Origin: Polyangiaceae bacterium
GTDB taxonomy: Bacteria > Myxococcota_A > Polyangia > Polyangiales > Polyangiaceae
Assembly: GCA_009780955.1 (NCBI GenBank)
Contig: WQZB01000030.1
Location: 1 to 51,593, forward strand
Reading direction: 5' to 3'
DNA length: 51,593 nucleotides
In this document: positions 18,322-26,499 of the stretch, in pieces
How the letters are laid out: each line of letters begins with the position of its first letter
Numbering within the stretch: the stretch's first letter is position 1
Notes under the pieces: model-generated
Told to the model about the DNA's origin: nothing
What the model saw: the letters and a program-made list of their open reading frames with translations, nothing else
Database searches by the model: none
Translations under genes and position numbers: made by a program

Positions 18322-20325
18322 ATGGGCAAAGCGGCGGACAACGTTCGCATCGTTGGTCGAATCCTTTTTCTCACCTGCGACGAATCGCGGCTCACTATGC
18401 AGCTTGGTGGGCAAGACTTGACGTACGATCCGTCGCTGCCGCTCATGTCGAACATTTCGACCGACGAGCTGACGCCAGCTTGGGCCTGCTATTATTACGA
18501 TGAAACGCTCGCACGTTATTGCCTGGTTGGCTTGCGTGGCGGAAAAATTGGCAAAGACGCAATAAAAAATGGCCGCTTCTGCGCTGTTGTCAGCGGCACA
18601 TCCAAGGGCTGCGGCTCCAGCCGTGAAACGGCGCCTTATAGCGAGCTTCAGGCAGGCATCAAGCTTGTCATTGCCAAGAGCTTCGAAAAAATCTACCGGC
18701 AAAATGCAGAGAACATAGGCCTCTTCACGTCCACCGATTTCGGGCTCATCGAGCGCATTCGCAGCGGCGAGCCAATTCCAATAAGCGAGTTTACCCAAGG
18801 GCTCGACCCGATCAGCACGGCCATTGTCGAACATGGCGGCCTTTTCGCCTACAACCGTGCGCGCCTTGCCGGTAAAACCTTACCGCCGGCCGTGACCACA
18901 CCTGCTCGTGCCATGACTCTTTGCGAGAAAATTCTCGCGGCGCACCTCATGACGAACGCGAACATGGGCACGCTTGGCGCCGTGGCCGTAAAGCCAAGCG
19001 ATGCATTCTTTGCTCGCACCGACGTTCGCTTTAGCCACGAATACACGACTCCGATGGCCGAGTCGCTTTTTGTCTCCGAGATGGGCAAGGGCGCTCGCGT
19101 GACCGACCCCGAAAGCGTGTGGGCATTTCGCGATCACCTTACCTTCGTCGATTCGATCATGCCGAAGGCTCATCGCGACATGGGCTTGGGCGAGCAGGCC
19201 CAAAAGCTTGCGAGCGTGCAAGAAGACTTTGCCAAGCGCCAGAATATCAAGCTTCATGGAGAGGTCTATCTCGACTGCCACGGTCGCGGCGAACGTGAAA
19301 GCCTGGGATCAGAAGCCATTTGCCACAACAAAGTCATCGAAGACATTGCGCTGCCCGGTCAGCTTGTCATTGGAACCGATTCTCACACATGCATGGCTGG
19401 CGCGCTTGGCTGTTTCGCGTTCGGCGTTGGCGCCACCGACATGGCGAATGCATGGTACACGAAAGACGTTCGCGTGACGGTTCCGCACACGGTGAGAATC
19501 GTGCTCGAGGGCGAACTTGCCCCAGATACGTGCGCCAAGGACGTCATGCTTTTCATCTTGAGCCAAGAGTTTTTCAAGAGCGGCGAAGGCATTGGCAAGG
19601 TGCTCGAGTTCGCAGGCCCCGGCGTTCGGCGTATGAATCTCGACGAGCGCGCCACGCTGACGAACATGGCGGTGGAAGCTGGCGGTTTTTCGGGCATCAT
19701 CGAGGCCGACGAAGCCGTGGTCGACTACCTGGTTACGCAGCGCGGGTTGGGCGCCGACTTGGTTCGCGCGCGTATCGTCCGCGCCGACGAAGGCGCTGTG
19801 TATTATGCAACTTTCACGATCGATCTCGGCACTATCGAGCCCATGGTTGCTACCCCAGGCGATCCGCGCAACGGCATGACCGTGCGCCATCTCGTTGCGA
19901 TCTCGGGCGCAGAGGGCGCGCGCATCGACATGGCCTACGGTGGCTCGTGCACGGGCGGCAAAAAAACCGATATGGACATGTATGCTGCGGTACTCAAAGG
20001 TGCCATCGCGAGGGGCAAAAAGGTCAAAGCAGGCGTGCGCCTGTACATTCAGTTTGGCTCGCAAAACATCCGCCGGTACGCGGAATCGAAGGGATACATC
20101 GATATTTTTCGTGGTTCGGGCGCCGAGCTCCTCAATCCTTCCTGCGGCGCGTGTGTCAATGCGGGCCCGGGCGTCAGCGGCTCGCCCGAGCAAGTGACAA
20201 TAAGTGCTATCAATCGCAATTTCCCAGGTCGAAGTGGCCCCGGAAAGGTGTATTTAGCAAGTCCGCTCGTGGTGGCCGCGAGCGCGATCGCAGGAAAAAT
20301 TGTCCGCCCCAACGAGGACCAATGA
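18322..20325 (+). CDS. Aconitase-family hydro-lyase with N-terminal swivel domain
   Basis: This 667-residue protein joins the two parts of a 3-isopropylmalate dehydratase/aconitase-type enzyme in one chain, small part first. Residues about 1-165 match the swivel (LeuD-like) subunit, with the active-site block SKGCGSSRETAPYSE at 94-108. Residues about 195-667 match the catalytic subunit, with [4Fe-4S] ligands Cys357 (TDSHTC), Cys608 and Cys611 (SCGAC), plus YGGSCTGG and NRNFPGR. Standard aconitases carry the swivel at the C-terminus. No leuA, leuB or citrate-cycle gene is nearby, so the substrate is unknown. ATG 18322 fits the domain start; the open frame reaches 18229. The next gene overlaps its stop by 3 bp. 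Confidence 0.85.
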   Translation: MGKAADNVRIVGRILFLTCDESRLTMQLGGQDLTYDPSLPLMSNISTDELTPAWACYYYDETLARYCLVGLRGGKIGKDAIKNGRFCAVVSGTSKGCGSSRETAPYSELQAGIKLVIAKSFEKIYRQNAENIGLFTSTDFGLIERIRSGEPIPISEFTQGLDPISTAIVEHGGLFAYNRARLAGKTLPPAVTTPARAMTLCEKILAAHLMTNANMGTLGAVAVKPSDAFFARTDVRFSHEYTTPMAESLFVSEMGKGARVTDPESVWAFRDHLTFVDSIMPKAHRDMGLGEQAQKLASVQEDFAKRQNIKLHGEVYLDCHGRGERESLGSEAICHNKVIEDIALPGQLVIGTDSHTCMAGALGCFAFGVGATDMANAWYTKDVRVTVPHTVRIVLEGELAPDTCAKDVMLFILSQEFFKSGEGIGKVLEFAGPGVRRMNLDERATLTNMAVEAGGFSGIIEADEAVVDYLVTQRGLGADLVRARIVRADEGAVYYATFTIDLGTIEPMVATPGDPRNGMTVRHLVAISGAEGARIDMAYGGSCTGGKKTDMDMYAAVLKGAIARGKKVKAGVRLYIQFGSQNIRRYAESKGYIDIFRGSGAELLNPSCGACVNAGPGVSGSPEQVTISAINRNFPGRSGPGKVYLASPLVVAASAIAGKIVRPNEDQ

Positions 20326-20873
20326 ACAAGATTCAATCCAACGCCCGCGTTGTGCTCGACTACACGCTTCGCGGCGACGACGGCAAGATTCTCGATGCGA
20401 GTAACACTATTGATGGCCGGCCCATCGTTTACGTGCACGGCTACGGCATGCTTGTGCCGGGCCTGGAGGCTGCGCTCACGGGTCTAGGCATTGGAAACGA
20501 GAAATCGATCGTTGTGCCGCCGGAAAAAGCTTTTGGCGAACACGACGGAGAGCTCGTCCTCGAAATCAACCGCGCCGACTTCCCAGAGCTCACCACGGTG
20601 AAGGAAGGCGACGAGTTCGTTGCTTCGGCTCCAGGCTACGACGACATTGCCGTGCGCGTCGTCATGGTCAAAGACAAAACCGTGGTTGTCGATGCAAACC
20701 ACCCGCTTGCTGGCATGAGGCTGCATTACCGTGTCAGGGTCGTTGAGATTCGCCCTGCTACCGACGAAGAAATTGCCCAGGCTGCCAAGGCGTTCGAGGA
20801 AGCCGGCTACGGCGCAAGCACCGAACCCACTCGCGCCCGTAGCCGTCGCAATGAGCAGCGCCCCGAGAACTAG
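20322..20873 (+). CDS. SlyD-like FKBP-type peptidyl-prolyl isomerase
   Basis: The 183-residue protein has the SlyD arrangement: a short FKBP N-terminal part (VVLDYTLRGDDGKILDAS), the flap-inserted chaperone domain (EKAFGEHDGELVLEI to VVMVKDKTVVVDANHPLAG) and the closing strand LHYRVRVVEIRPAT. The metal-binding His-rich tail of E. coli SlyD is absent; the C-terminus is instead basic and Arg-rich (TRARSRRNEQR). Its ATG overlaps the stop of the aconitase-family gene (ATGA), so the two are translationally coupled; a folding or metal-centre role for that enzyme is a guess. The TAG stop is the first three bases of a family B repeat. Confidence 0.88.
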   Translation: MNKIQSNARVVLDYTLRGDDGKILDASNTIDGRPIVYVHGYGMLVPGLEAALTGLGIGNEKSIVVPPEKAFGEHDGELVLEINRADFPELTTVKEGDEFVASAPGYDDIAVRVVMVKDKTVVVDANHPLAGMRLHYRVRVVEIRPATDEEIAQAAKAFEEAGYGASTEPTRARSRRNEQRPEN

Positions 20874-21007
20874 ACCGCTTTCAAGTTGACGCGAGGTCGA
20901 GGCGTTATGGGCTGCCCCCCACGTAGGGGCATATGGCCATACGCCCCTACCCGCAGGCACCAACGAGCCAACGCGAAGAGGCGGCGTCAAATCGAAAGCG
21001 GTCCAAG
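20871..21007. repeat. Composite repeat: family B - family A - inverted family B
   Basis: Family B at 20871-20894 reads TAGACCGCTTTCAAGTTGAC and onward. An inverted copy at 20982-21007 reads GCGTCAAATCGAAAGCGGTC. Between them lies a perfect family A palindrome at 20923-20950 (GTAGGGGCATATGG and its mirror). The unit therefore looks like a small element of about 137 bp with terminal inverted repeats. It lies between slyD and the next gene and supplies the slyD stop. Confidence 0.75.
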
Positions 21008-21056
21008 AACCCGCTCTTGCTGCCACTTGTCGCTGCGAGTACACGGAAGTTGTCCC

Positions 21057-21461
21057 ATGACGCAGAAGAACGAAGAGTATTTGACTTTCGATGTGCGTGT
21101 TCGCGAGCGAAATCTCAATGCCGGCGCCATCACCGAGGCCGATCTCGAGAAGTACTACGCGAGTCTCCCCGATCTCGCCGATCAGGCGCAGCCCTTCAAC
21201 ACCTTGCAGCCGGCGCTTGCACAGCCCGAGCCCCCAATGCACGCTGACACGGCGCACGTTGATACAGCACGCGCTGCTGACACGGCGCATGCTGATACGG
21301 CGTACGCCGACCCAACCGACAAGAGCACATTCGACGCAGAGAACGCGCCAGCGCCAGAACCACCAGAACCAGAAGAGGCGCCATCGGAAGAACACGCGTT
21401 GGTCAAGGCCGACGACGAGGACTCTTCACCCTCTGAGGAAACAACCGACCCAACCACGTGA
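21057..21461 (+). CDS. Small conserved protein with acidic, Ala/Pro-rich tail
   Basis: A protein of 134 residues. The first 55 residues (MTQKNEEYLTFDVRVRERNL, then EADLEKYYASLPDLADQAQP) are folded-looking, and similar small proteins often precede DUF1844 genes in myxobacteria. Residues about 60-85 contain short repeats of the type HADTA. The end is an unstructured run of Glu, Pro and Ser. No catalytic motif is visible. The DUF1844 gene begins 8 bp after the stop. The longer open frame back to 20886 would start inside the composite repeat and was not used. Confidence 0.65.
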   Translation: MTQKNEEYLTFDVRVRERNLNAGAITEADLEKYYASLPDLADQAQPFNTLQPALAQPEPPMHADTAHVDTARAADTAHADTAYADPTDKSTFDAENAPAPEPPEPEEAPSEEHALVKADDEDSSPSEETTDPTT

Positions 21462-21468
21462 GCTTACG

Positions 21469-21762
21469 ATGAACGACGAGACGCTTCCGCAGATCGACTT
21501 CGCGACGTTCATCTTATCGCTCAGCCACTCGGCGCTGATGCACCTTGGTGAGGCGCCCGATCCACTAACCAACCAGGTGCATGCCGATCTGTCGCTTGCA
21601 AAGCAGAACATCGACATCCTTGGTTTGCTCGAAGACAAAACGAAAGGCAACCTAAGCGGAGATGAAGAGCGGCTCCTTGCGCAAGTGCTCTTCGACCTTA
21701 GGATGCGTTACGTTGAGCGCGCGAACGCTGCGGACCGAACTGGCGAGCCCCCACCAGGGTAA
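21469..21762 (+). CDS. DUF1844 family protein
   Basis: A 97-residue protein with the hallmarks of DUF1844: PQIDFATFILSLSHSALMHLGE, then NLSLAK-like ADLSLAKQNIDILGLLEDKTKGNL and a closing helix LLAQVLFDLRMRYVE. The function is unknown; family members are small helical proteins common in deltaproteobacteria and related phyla, often near protein quality control or cell-envelope genes. It lies 8 bp after one gene and 14 bp before the HtrA protease gene, so all three probably belong to one transcription unit. Confidence 0.85.
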   Translation: MNDETLPQIDFATFILSLSHSALMHLGEAPDPLTNQVHADLSLAKQNIDILGLLEDKTKGNLSGDEERLLAQVLFDLRMRYVERANAADRTGEPPPG

Positions 21763-21775
21763 GCAAATTAAGCAA

Positions 21776-23071
21776 ATGGGTAAGTGCGGCTTTGCGCTTG
21801 CCTCATTTCTCGTCGTCGGTCTCGTCATCGGCAATGCGGCGTGCAAAGACAAAGGTACGCCGCGTTCCGATGCCTTGCCGCCGAACGCTTTGGCTGTGAT
21901 CGGCTCGGCCTATGCCGCTCGGGCAAGTGACGCAAACGATGCGAACGAGAAGAGCGGCGCGGTCCAGCCAAAGGCTGCAGGCGAAATTGCGGGCGGTTTT
22001 GGTACGCAGGAGAATCCTGGCCCGCTCAAAATGGCGCCTGTCAGTTTCGCGCCGATCGCAAAACGCGCCGACCCAAGCGTGGTCACCGTTTACACCGTTG
22101 GCGACGACGACGGGCGTTTGCTTTTCAGCCGAAGGGGCAAGAGCCGCGCGCAAAAAGGGGTTGGCACCGGATTCGTCGTTGCCAAAGACGGCGTGGTTCT
22201 CACAAACAACCACGTGATCGATGGCGCCGACGAAATCGTCGTGCAGCTTTCCGACGAGCGCCGGTTCTCGGCGAAAATTGCTGGGCGCGACGCGCGCACC
22301 GACATTGCGCTCGTCAAGATCGACGGCGCAAACGATCTCGTAACGCTGCCACTTGGCGACTCCGACGCGCTTGAAGTGGGCGACTGGGTGGTGGCGATTG
22401 GCAATCCGTTCGGGCTTTCGCACACGGTCAGCGCAGGCATTGTCAGCGCAAAAGGCCGCGGGCGCGACGAAGTGCCACTCGACCCAACGGGCTATTACAA
22501 TTTCTTGCAAACCGATGCGTCCATCAACCCAGGCAACTCGGGCGGACCGCTTCTCAACATGCGCGCTGAGGTTGTCGGCATGAACACCGCCATCCGCGCT
22601 GGTGGTGCGCAGGGCATTGGCTTCGCAATCCCCATCAACATGGTCAAGCAGCTCATGCCCACGCTACTCAAAGAAGGCCACATTACGCGTAGCGCACTTG
22701 GTGTGCGCATTCGCGATGTGCGCGATTTGTTAGACGTTGAAAAGCAGCAGCTCAAAGTGAGTGGCGACAGAGGCGCTGTTATCGAATACGTTGAACCGGG
22801 CGGTTCGGCCGAGAAAGCGAAGCTCGAGATCGGCGATGTGATTGTGGCATTCGACGGCAAGGCCGTTGAGCGCGGCACGCTTCTTCAGTGGCTGGCCAGC
22901 ACGGCGGGTGTGGGCAAAAGTGTCAATGTTCGCATTGTTCGCGCAGGCACTCCGTTCGACATCAAAGTCACGCTTGGCGAGCTAAAAGAGCCAAAAGCAA
23001 AGGCACCTGCATTGCGCAAGCCGCCTCCGGCGTCGTCCGATCCCGACGAAGACGACGACTTCGCCCGGTAA
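21776..23071 (+). CDS. HtrA/Deg-type serine protease with one PDZ domain
   Basis: The protein of 431 residues starts with a hydrophobic signal or anchor (1-22) followed by Cys23 (NAAC, a poor lipobox). The trypsin-like domain has the catalytic triad His146 (TNNHVID), Asp176 (RTDIALV) and Ser255 (NPGNSGGPL). A single PDZ domain covers about 300-405 (VIEYVEPGGSAEKAKLEIGDVIVAFDGKA). A Pro/Lys tail ends in an acidic run. One PDZ and a membrane-proximal start resemble DegS more than DegP. Position directly before an ECF sigma/anti-sigma pair suggests a role in sensing or relieving envelope protein damage. MGKCGF at 21776 is chosen because the signal sequence begins there. Confidence 0.92.
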   Translation: MGKCGFALASFLVVGLVIGNAACKDKGTPRSDALPPNALAVIGSAYAARASDANDANEKSGAVQPKAAGEIAGGFGTQENPGPLKMAPVSFAPIAKRADPSVVTVYTVGDDDGRLLFSRRGKSRAQKGVGTGFVVAKDGVVLTNNHVIDGADEIVVQLSDERRFSAKIAGRDARTDIALVKIDGANDLVTLPLGDSDALEVGDWVVAIGNPFGLSHTVSAGIVSAKGRGRDEVPLDPTGYYNFLQTDASINPGNSGGPLLNMRAEVVGMNTAIRAGGAQGIGFAIPINMVKQLMPTLLKEGHITRSALGVRIRDVRDLLDVEKQQLKVSGDRGAVIEYVEPGGSAEKAKLEIGDVIVAFDGKAVERGTLLQWLASTAGVGKSVNVRIVRAGTPFDIKVTLGELKEPKAKAPALRKPPPASSDPDEDDDFAR

Positions 23072-23080
23072 AGGTAGTCG

Positions 23081-23111
23081 CATTACTGCCGGGAATTCCC
23101 CGGCAGTAATG
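23081..23111. terminator. 13-bp hairpin between the protease and sigma factor genes
   Basis: CATTACTGCCGGG pairs perfectly with CCCGGCAGTAATG around a 5-nt loop. It lies 9 bp after the protease stop. No T-tract follows. It may terminate or attenuate transcription so that the sigma factor operon is partly separate, or it may protect the upstream mRNA. Confidence 0.5.
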
Positions 23112-23259
23112 TTACGCTGCGCTCGACATGCGCGTCGTCCAGTCAGCGCCATCGAAAGGCACTGAAGCATCGACGTTGTTTGCCGGCACTCGGGCAGTCA
23201 AGCACGAGCCGGCTTTGGGCGTTCCGCACCACGCTGGCGATAGCCAAGAGTCCTCGACA

Positions 23260-23985
23260 ATGCCGCAGCGGCCGACCGTGAATACGCGCATTTCCGAAGC
23301 GTCCAACGCGAAGCAGGTACGGCAGCGGGAGGCCGAAGAAGATCGTGGACTCATCGCGAAAGCGCAGCAGGGTGACAAAGGCGCATTTCGGCAGCTCGTC
23401 GAGCGTCATCAGCGTCGCGCTTTCGCGCTTGCCTTGTCGCTGGTACGCGATGAAAGCGACGCGCGCGAACTTGTGCAAGAGGCCTTTCTCCGCGTTTACA
23501 AAAGCCTGCCAACCTTTCAAGGCAGCTCCAGCTTCTTCACCTGGCTCTACCGCATTATTACGAACCTCAGCATCGATCTCATACGCAAGCCTGGGCGGCA
23601 GCTTCCTGATCTCGACGAAACACGCTTCGAGTTGGACGATTCGCAAGAGGCCGAGTTCTCGTTCGTTGGCCATATCGATGGGGCCGACCCCGCCGATGTC
23701 ATGCGTCGCAGGGAGATTGCCAATCGGCTCATGGCAGCGATGGACGAGTTGCCGCCTTATCACCGCAGCGTCATCGTCATGCGAGAAGTTGAAGGCCTCA
23801 GCTATGAAGAAATGGCGTCGACCATGGGCGTTTCGAAAGGAACAATCATGAGCCGCCTTTTTCACGCGCGGCGTAAGCTGCAACAAGCGCTTGCTGACTA
23901 CTATGAAGAACAAGTTGGTCGCTTGCCCCAAGGCGTTCGCGAAGACAGCGCTCGCGAAGGCAGCGAAGGAGAAGACAAGCCGTGA
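23260..23985 (+). CDS. ECF-type RNA polymerase sigma factor (RpoE-like)
   Basis: From ATG 23260 the product has 241 residues. Region 2 is clear (AFRQLVERHQRRAFALALSLV, then DARELVQEAFLRVYKSLPTFQG and the -10-binding FFTWLYRIITNLSIDLIR). Region 4 has the helix-turn-helix LPPYHRSVIVMREVEGLSYEE and MGVSKGTIMSRLFHARRKL. The order and spacing fit the RpoE-like ECF group controlled by a membrane anti-sigma factor. A longer frame to 23128 would add a non-conserved N-terminus of 44 residues. The anti-sigma gene starts on a GTG that overlaps the stop. Confidence 0.93.
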   Translation: MPQRPTVNTRISEASNAKQVRQREAEEDRGLIAKAQQGDKGAFRQLVERHQRRAFALALSLVRDESDARELVQEAFLRVYKSLPTFQGSSSFFTWLYRIITNLSIDLIRKPGRQLPDLDETRFELDDSQEAEFSFVGHIDGADPADVMRRREIANRLMAAMDELPPYHRSVIVMREVEGLSYEEMASTMGVSKGTIMSRLFHARRKLQQALADYYEEQVGRLPQGVREDSAREGSEGEDKP

Positions 23986-24623
23986 GCCTCTCCGTCGAAA
24001 CAAGAATCAAGCTAATGGCGTACGCCGACGGCGAACTCGAAGGCAGCGATCGCGCGGCCGTCGAAGCGCTGCTTGCGTCCGACGTGAACGCAGCGCGCTT
24101 CGTGCACAACCTGGTTTCGCTTGGCGCTTGCGTTTCACGTGGTCACGCGGAGCGCGACGGCGCAAAAGTAGCCTCGTTCGATGTCGCGGCGAGTATCATG
24201 AGCCGCATCGATTCGTTGCAGCCAACGGCCAATGAGCGGGTGCAAACCATCCCAGTGAACCAAAGGCGTGTTCAAAAGATCTCAAAACGAACCTGGCCAA
24301 AACGAACCTGGTACGTGGGCGCCGGCGGTGTGGCCGCGGCTCTGGCGCTGGCTGCTGCAGTTTTCGTGGTTGTGCGGCAGGAAGCGTCCACGGTGCCCGT
24401 GCAAATGGCCCTGAGTGCTACCGCGTCTTCCGAGCGGGCGTTGCCGCCCGTGGCCGAGCCCCGAATCGAGTCAGGCATCGACGAGGTCGAGGTCAACGCA
24501 GCCGATTTACCGGGTCAATTGGTGAGCCTGCTCTACCTTCCAAGCGACAACCCAGGTGACAATCGCGCCAATCAGGTATCAACGAGTGTCGTCCTTTGGG
24601 TCAACGAAACAGGAGAAAAGTAG
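23982..24623 (+). CDS. Membrane anti-sigma factor
   Basis: The 213-residue protein begins with an anti-sigma-like helical domain (about 1-60: LMAYADGELEGSDRAAVEALLASD), has a single membrane helix at about 109-131 and an extracytoplasmic tail of about 80 residues ending VVLWVNETGEK. The HxxxCxxC zinc motif of ZAS domains is not complete: only RFVHNLVSLGACV is seen. It is assigned by topology and by its place directly after an ECF sigma factor (GTGA overlap), the classical arrangement in which the membrane protein holds the sigma factor until a periplasmic signal triggers its cleavage. The HtrA protease upstream is an obvious candidate for that step. Confidence 0.8.
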   Translation: MSLSVETRIKLMAYADGELEGSDRAAVEALLASDVNAARFVHNLVSLGACVSRGHAERDGAKVASFDVAASIMSRIDSLQPTANERVQTIPVNQRRVQKISKRTWPKRTWYVGAGGVAAALALAAAVFVVVRQEASTVPVQMALSATASSERALPPVAEPRIESGIDEVEVNAADLPGQLVSLLYLPSDNPGDNRANQVSTSVVLWVNETGEK

Positions 24624-25130
24624 ATGGGGCTCGAATCCACTGCCGCCCGGTTGCACGCTTCCGATCGCCGGTGCATCGGTAGTCGCAATATCGCCGTGGG
24701 TGGGTTTGCTGCAATATGCACGTTTTTCGGCATGGGCACCATGCAAAGCGCACGAGCGCAGGGCGTCCCAACCGCCGAGGTTCTCGTCATTCACGGCACG
24801 CAGTGCGAAAAGCCCTCGGTCGATCCTGCCATTGGTGAGATGCCACCCTTGAGATACAATTGCTACAAGCTGCTCGAAAAAAAGCGGTTGCCGCTCAGCA
24901 GAGGGCAGGCAAGTTCCATGGCGCTTCCAAACGGGCGCACATTTCAACTCACGCTCCACGAAGTGACCAGCCAAAAGCATTACAAAGTGGGAGCCGCGAT
25001 TAGCCAACCCAACGGCAAAGGCTTTCTCAAGCTTGCCGACATCACCGCCGAACCAAACAAGCGCTTCAACGTTGGTGGGTGGGCCCATGAGAAGGGGACC
25101 ATCCTGCTCGGAATTCGCATCTTGCCGTAG
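24624..25130 (+). CDS. Secreted protein of unknown function linked to the anti-sigma gene
   Basis: The product has 168 residues. The first 45 include a hydrophobic segment ending ARAQG, a likely signal peptide with an unusually long N-region; a shorter start inside is possible. The mature part contains VLVIHGTQCEKPSVDPAIG and YNCYKLLEKK, with two cysteines that could pair, then a strand-rich region to the end. The ATG directly follows the anti-sigma stop without a gap. As the last gene of the sigma operon it could be a periplasmic regulator of the anti-sigma factor, analogous in position to RseB but not in sequence. Its TAG stop is inside a perfect family A palindrome. Confidence 0.6.
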   Translation: MGLESTAARLHASDRRCIGSRNIAVGGFAAICTFFGMGTMQSARAQGVPTAEVLVIHGTQCEKPSVDPAIGEMPPLRYNCYKLLEKKRLPLSRGQASSMALPNGRTFQLTLHEVTSQKHYKVGAAISQPNGKGFLKLADITAEPNKRFNVGGWAHEKGTILLGIRILP

Positions 25131-25142
25131 GGGCGCCCCTAC
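25127..25142. repeat. Minimal family A palindrome
   Basis: GTAGGGGCGCCCCTAC is a perfect 16-bp palindrome. Its TAG at 25128-25130 is the stop codon of the preceding gene, and it sits between two convergent genes. This is the shortest form of the family in the window. Confidence 0.85.
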
Positions 25143-25154
25143 GGAAGCGGGCTA

Positions 25155-26390
25155 TTACCAACCAAGTTGAGCGCGCAGAGCAGCAACGAGCTTGTCGCTC
25201 ATGGCTTGCTGCTCGGCGACACTCGGGTGCCAGGAGCACCCGTAGCCGAGATCGCCGGTCTGCTCTTCGAACTCGAACATCGAGACGTTCGCGTCACCTG
25301 CCGCTTGCCGCGTGGCGATGACGTCGGAGAGGTAGTTTTTGAGCACCGTGCGCGCCGGAAAACTGGGATCATCGTCGCCAATCATCGGTGACACCGTCAC
25401 CATGATGTGCGCGGCCGGGTACTTCGAGCGCACGAGTTCCATGAAGCTGACGTACGCGGTCTCGAACGCGGGTCCGGGATCGCTAAAGGTAAGGTCGTTC
25501 GTCCCGAGATCGATGATGACCGCATCCGGCACGTAGCTGAAATCCCAAACACTCGATGGATCGTTGACCAGGGCGCGCAAGTAGCGCTCGGGCATCTGTT
25601 CGGTCGTACCGTTATTGTAATCCATGATGATGCCAATACCGGAATAAGCAATCGTAATGTGCGAGGCATTGAGCGCCGCTGCCGTGAACGCCGGGTATGC
25701 ATTCGGCTCACTCTCGTTGTCGAGGCTGGGTACGCAGGTTGGTCCAACGCCCAAAACGCCGAAGCCAGTCGCCACAGAATCACCCACGAACTCGAGCCGG
25801 TGTTCGAACGGCAAGGTGGTCGCGATCAAGTCGCGCCCCTCTGGCGTCGTAATACCGAGAAACTGCACGTCGCCTTCGAATGCTTCGGTGCGTCTGGTGA
25901 CGATGAGATCGTGTTCTTGGTCTGCGAGGTTCTGCGCAAGGACATAGCTTTGCGCGGGTCCACCGGTCTCGAATGCTGCAGCGGCGGTGCCATCGATCGA
26001 GACATCGAACCAGTTCGCGCCGTTATCCGCGAGTGTGATGGCTACGCCGGTTCCAGAAAACCGCGTGCGGATCTGCGTGCCCCACGAGAAGCGGGGACCG
26101 TCGGGATCTCGCTCGTCGGTGCGGCCGATGATGTGGATCTGGGCAGGCGCCTCGTCCTCGTTTCCTCCGGCCTGAATCGGCGAGGTTCCGCCGTCTTCGC
26201 TGCCCGCGTCGATGACGCCCTGTCCATCCCCATCTCCGCCGTCGTGCTCGCTGCTCGCGTCGACAGTGCCTTGTGGGCCACCGTCACCGGTGACGGCGTT
26301 GCCCGCTCTTCCGTTATCCCCGTTGCTGCTCGAGCACGCGAGAACATACCCACCCAAACCAACGAGTAGCGCCAATGTCCGAAGTGTCAT
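25155..26390 (-). CDS. SGNH-hydrolase lipoprotein, carbohydrate esterase 2-like
   Basis: From ATG 26390 the protein has 411 residues: signal peptide with lipobox VLAC (Cys19), an Asp/Gly/Ser-rich linker to about residue 80, a jelly-roll-type N-domain (IHIIGRTDERDPDGPRFSW, then ANWFDVSIDG), and an SGNH catalytic domain with the nucleophile block EFVGDSVATGFG, the LGTND block and the terminal HPS block holding the catalytic His. This two-domain order is that of CE2 acetyl-xylan/glucomannan esterases. It probably removes acetyl groups from polysaccharides at the cell surface, in keeping with a predatory or saprophytic life style. Confidence 0.85.
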   Translation of the reverse strand: MTLRTLALLVGLGGYVLACSSSNGDNGRAGNAVTGDGGPQGTVDASSEHDGGDGDGQGVIDAGSEDGGTSPIQAGGNEDEAPAQIHIIGRTDERDPDGPRFSWGTQIRTRFSGTGVAITLADNGANWFDVSIDGTAAAAFETGGPAQSYVLAQNLADQEHDLIVTRRTEAFEGDVQFLGITTPEGRDLIATTLPFEHRLEFVGDSVATGFGVLGVGPTCVPSLDNESEPNAYPAFTAAALNASHITIAYSGIGIIMDYNNGTTEQMPERYLRALVNDPSSVWDFSYVPDAVIIDLGTNDLTFSDPGPAFETAYVSFMELVRSKYPAAHIMVTVSPMIGDDDPSFPARTVLKNYLSDVIATRQAAGDANVSMFEFEEQTGDLGYGCSWHPSVAEQQAMSDKLVAALRAQLGW

Positions 26391-26499
26391 GCGCGGGAAC
26401 GTACACACGGTTTTGCAATCGTGATGGTGCACGTTTGCTCGCACATTGGTCGCTGCGCCCTGCCAGCGCGCGCGATTGTCGCGACTGTGGCTTTAGCGG

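Noticed and set aside
19320..20321. N-terminal extension of the slyD frame into the aconitase-family gene
   Set aside because: The extra 330 residues are Arg/His-rich shadow sequence; the FKBP fold begins at the ATG at 20322.
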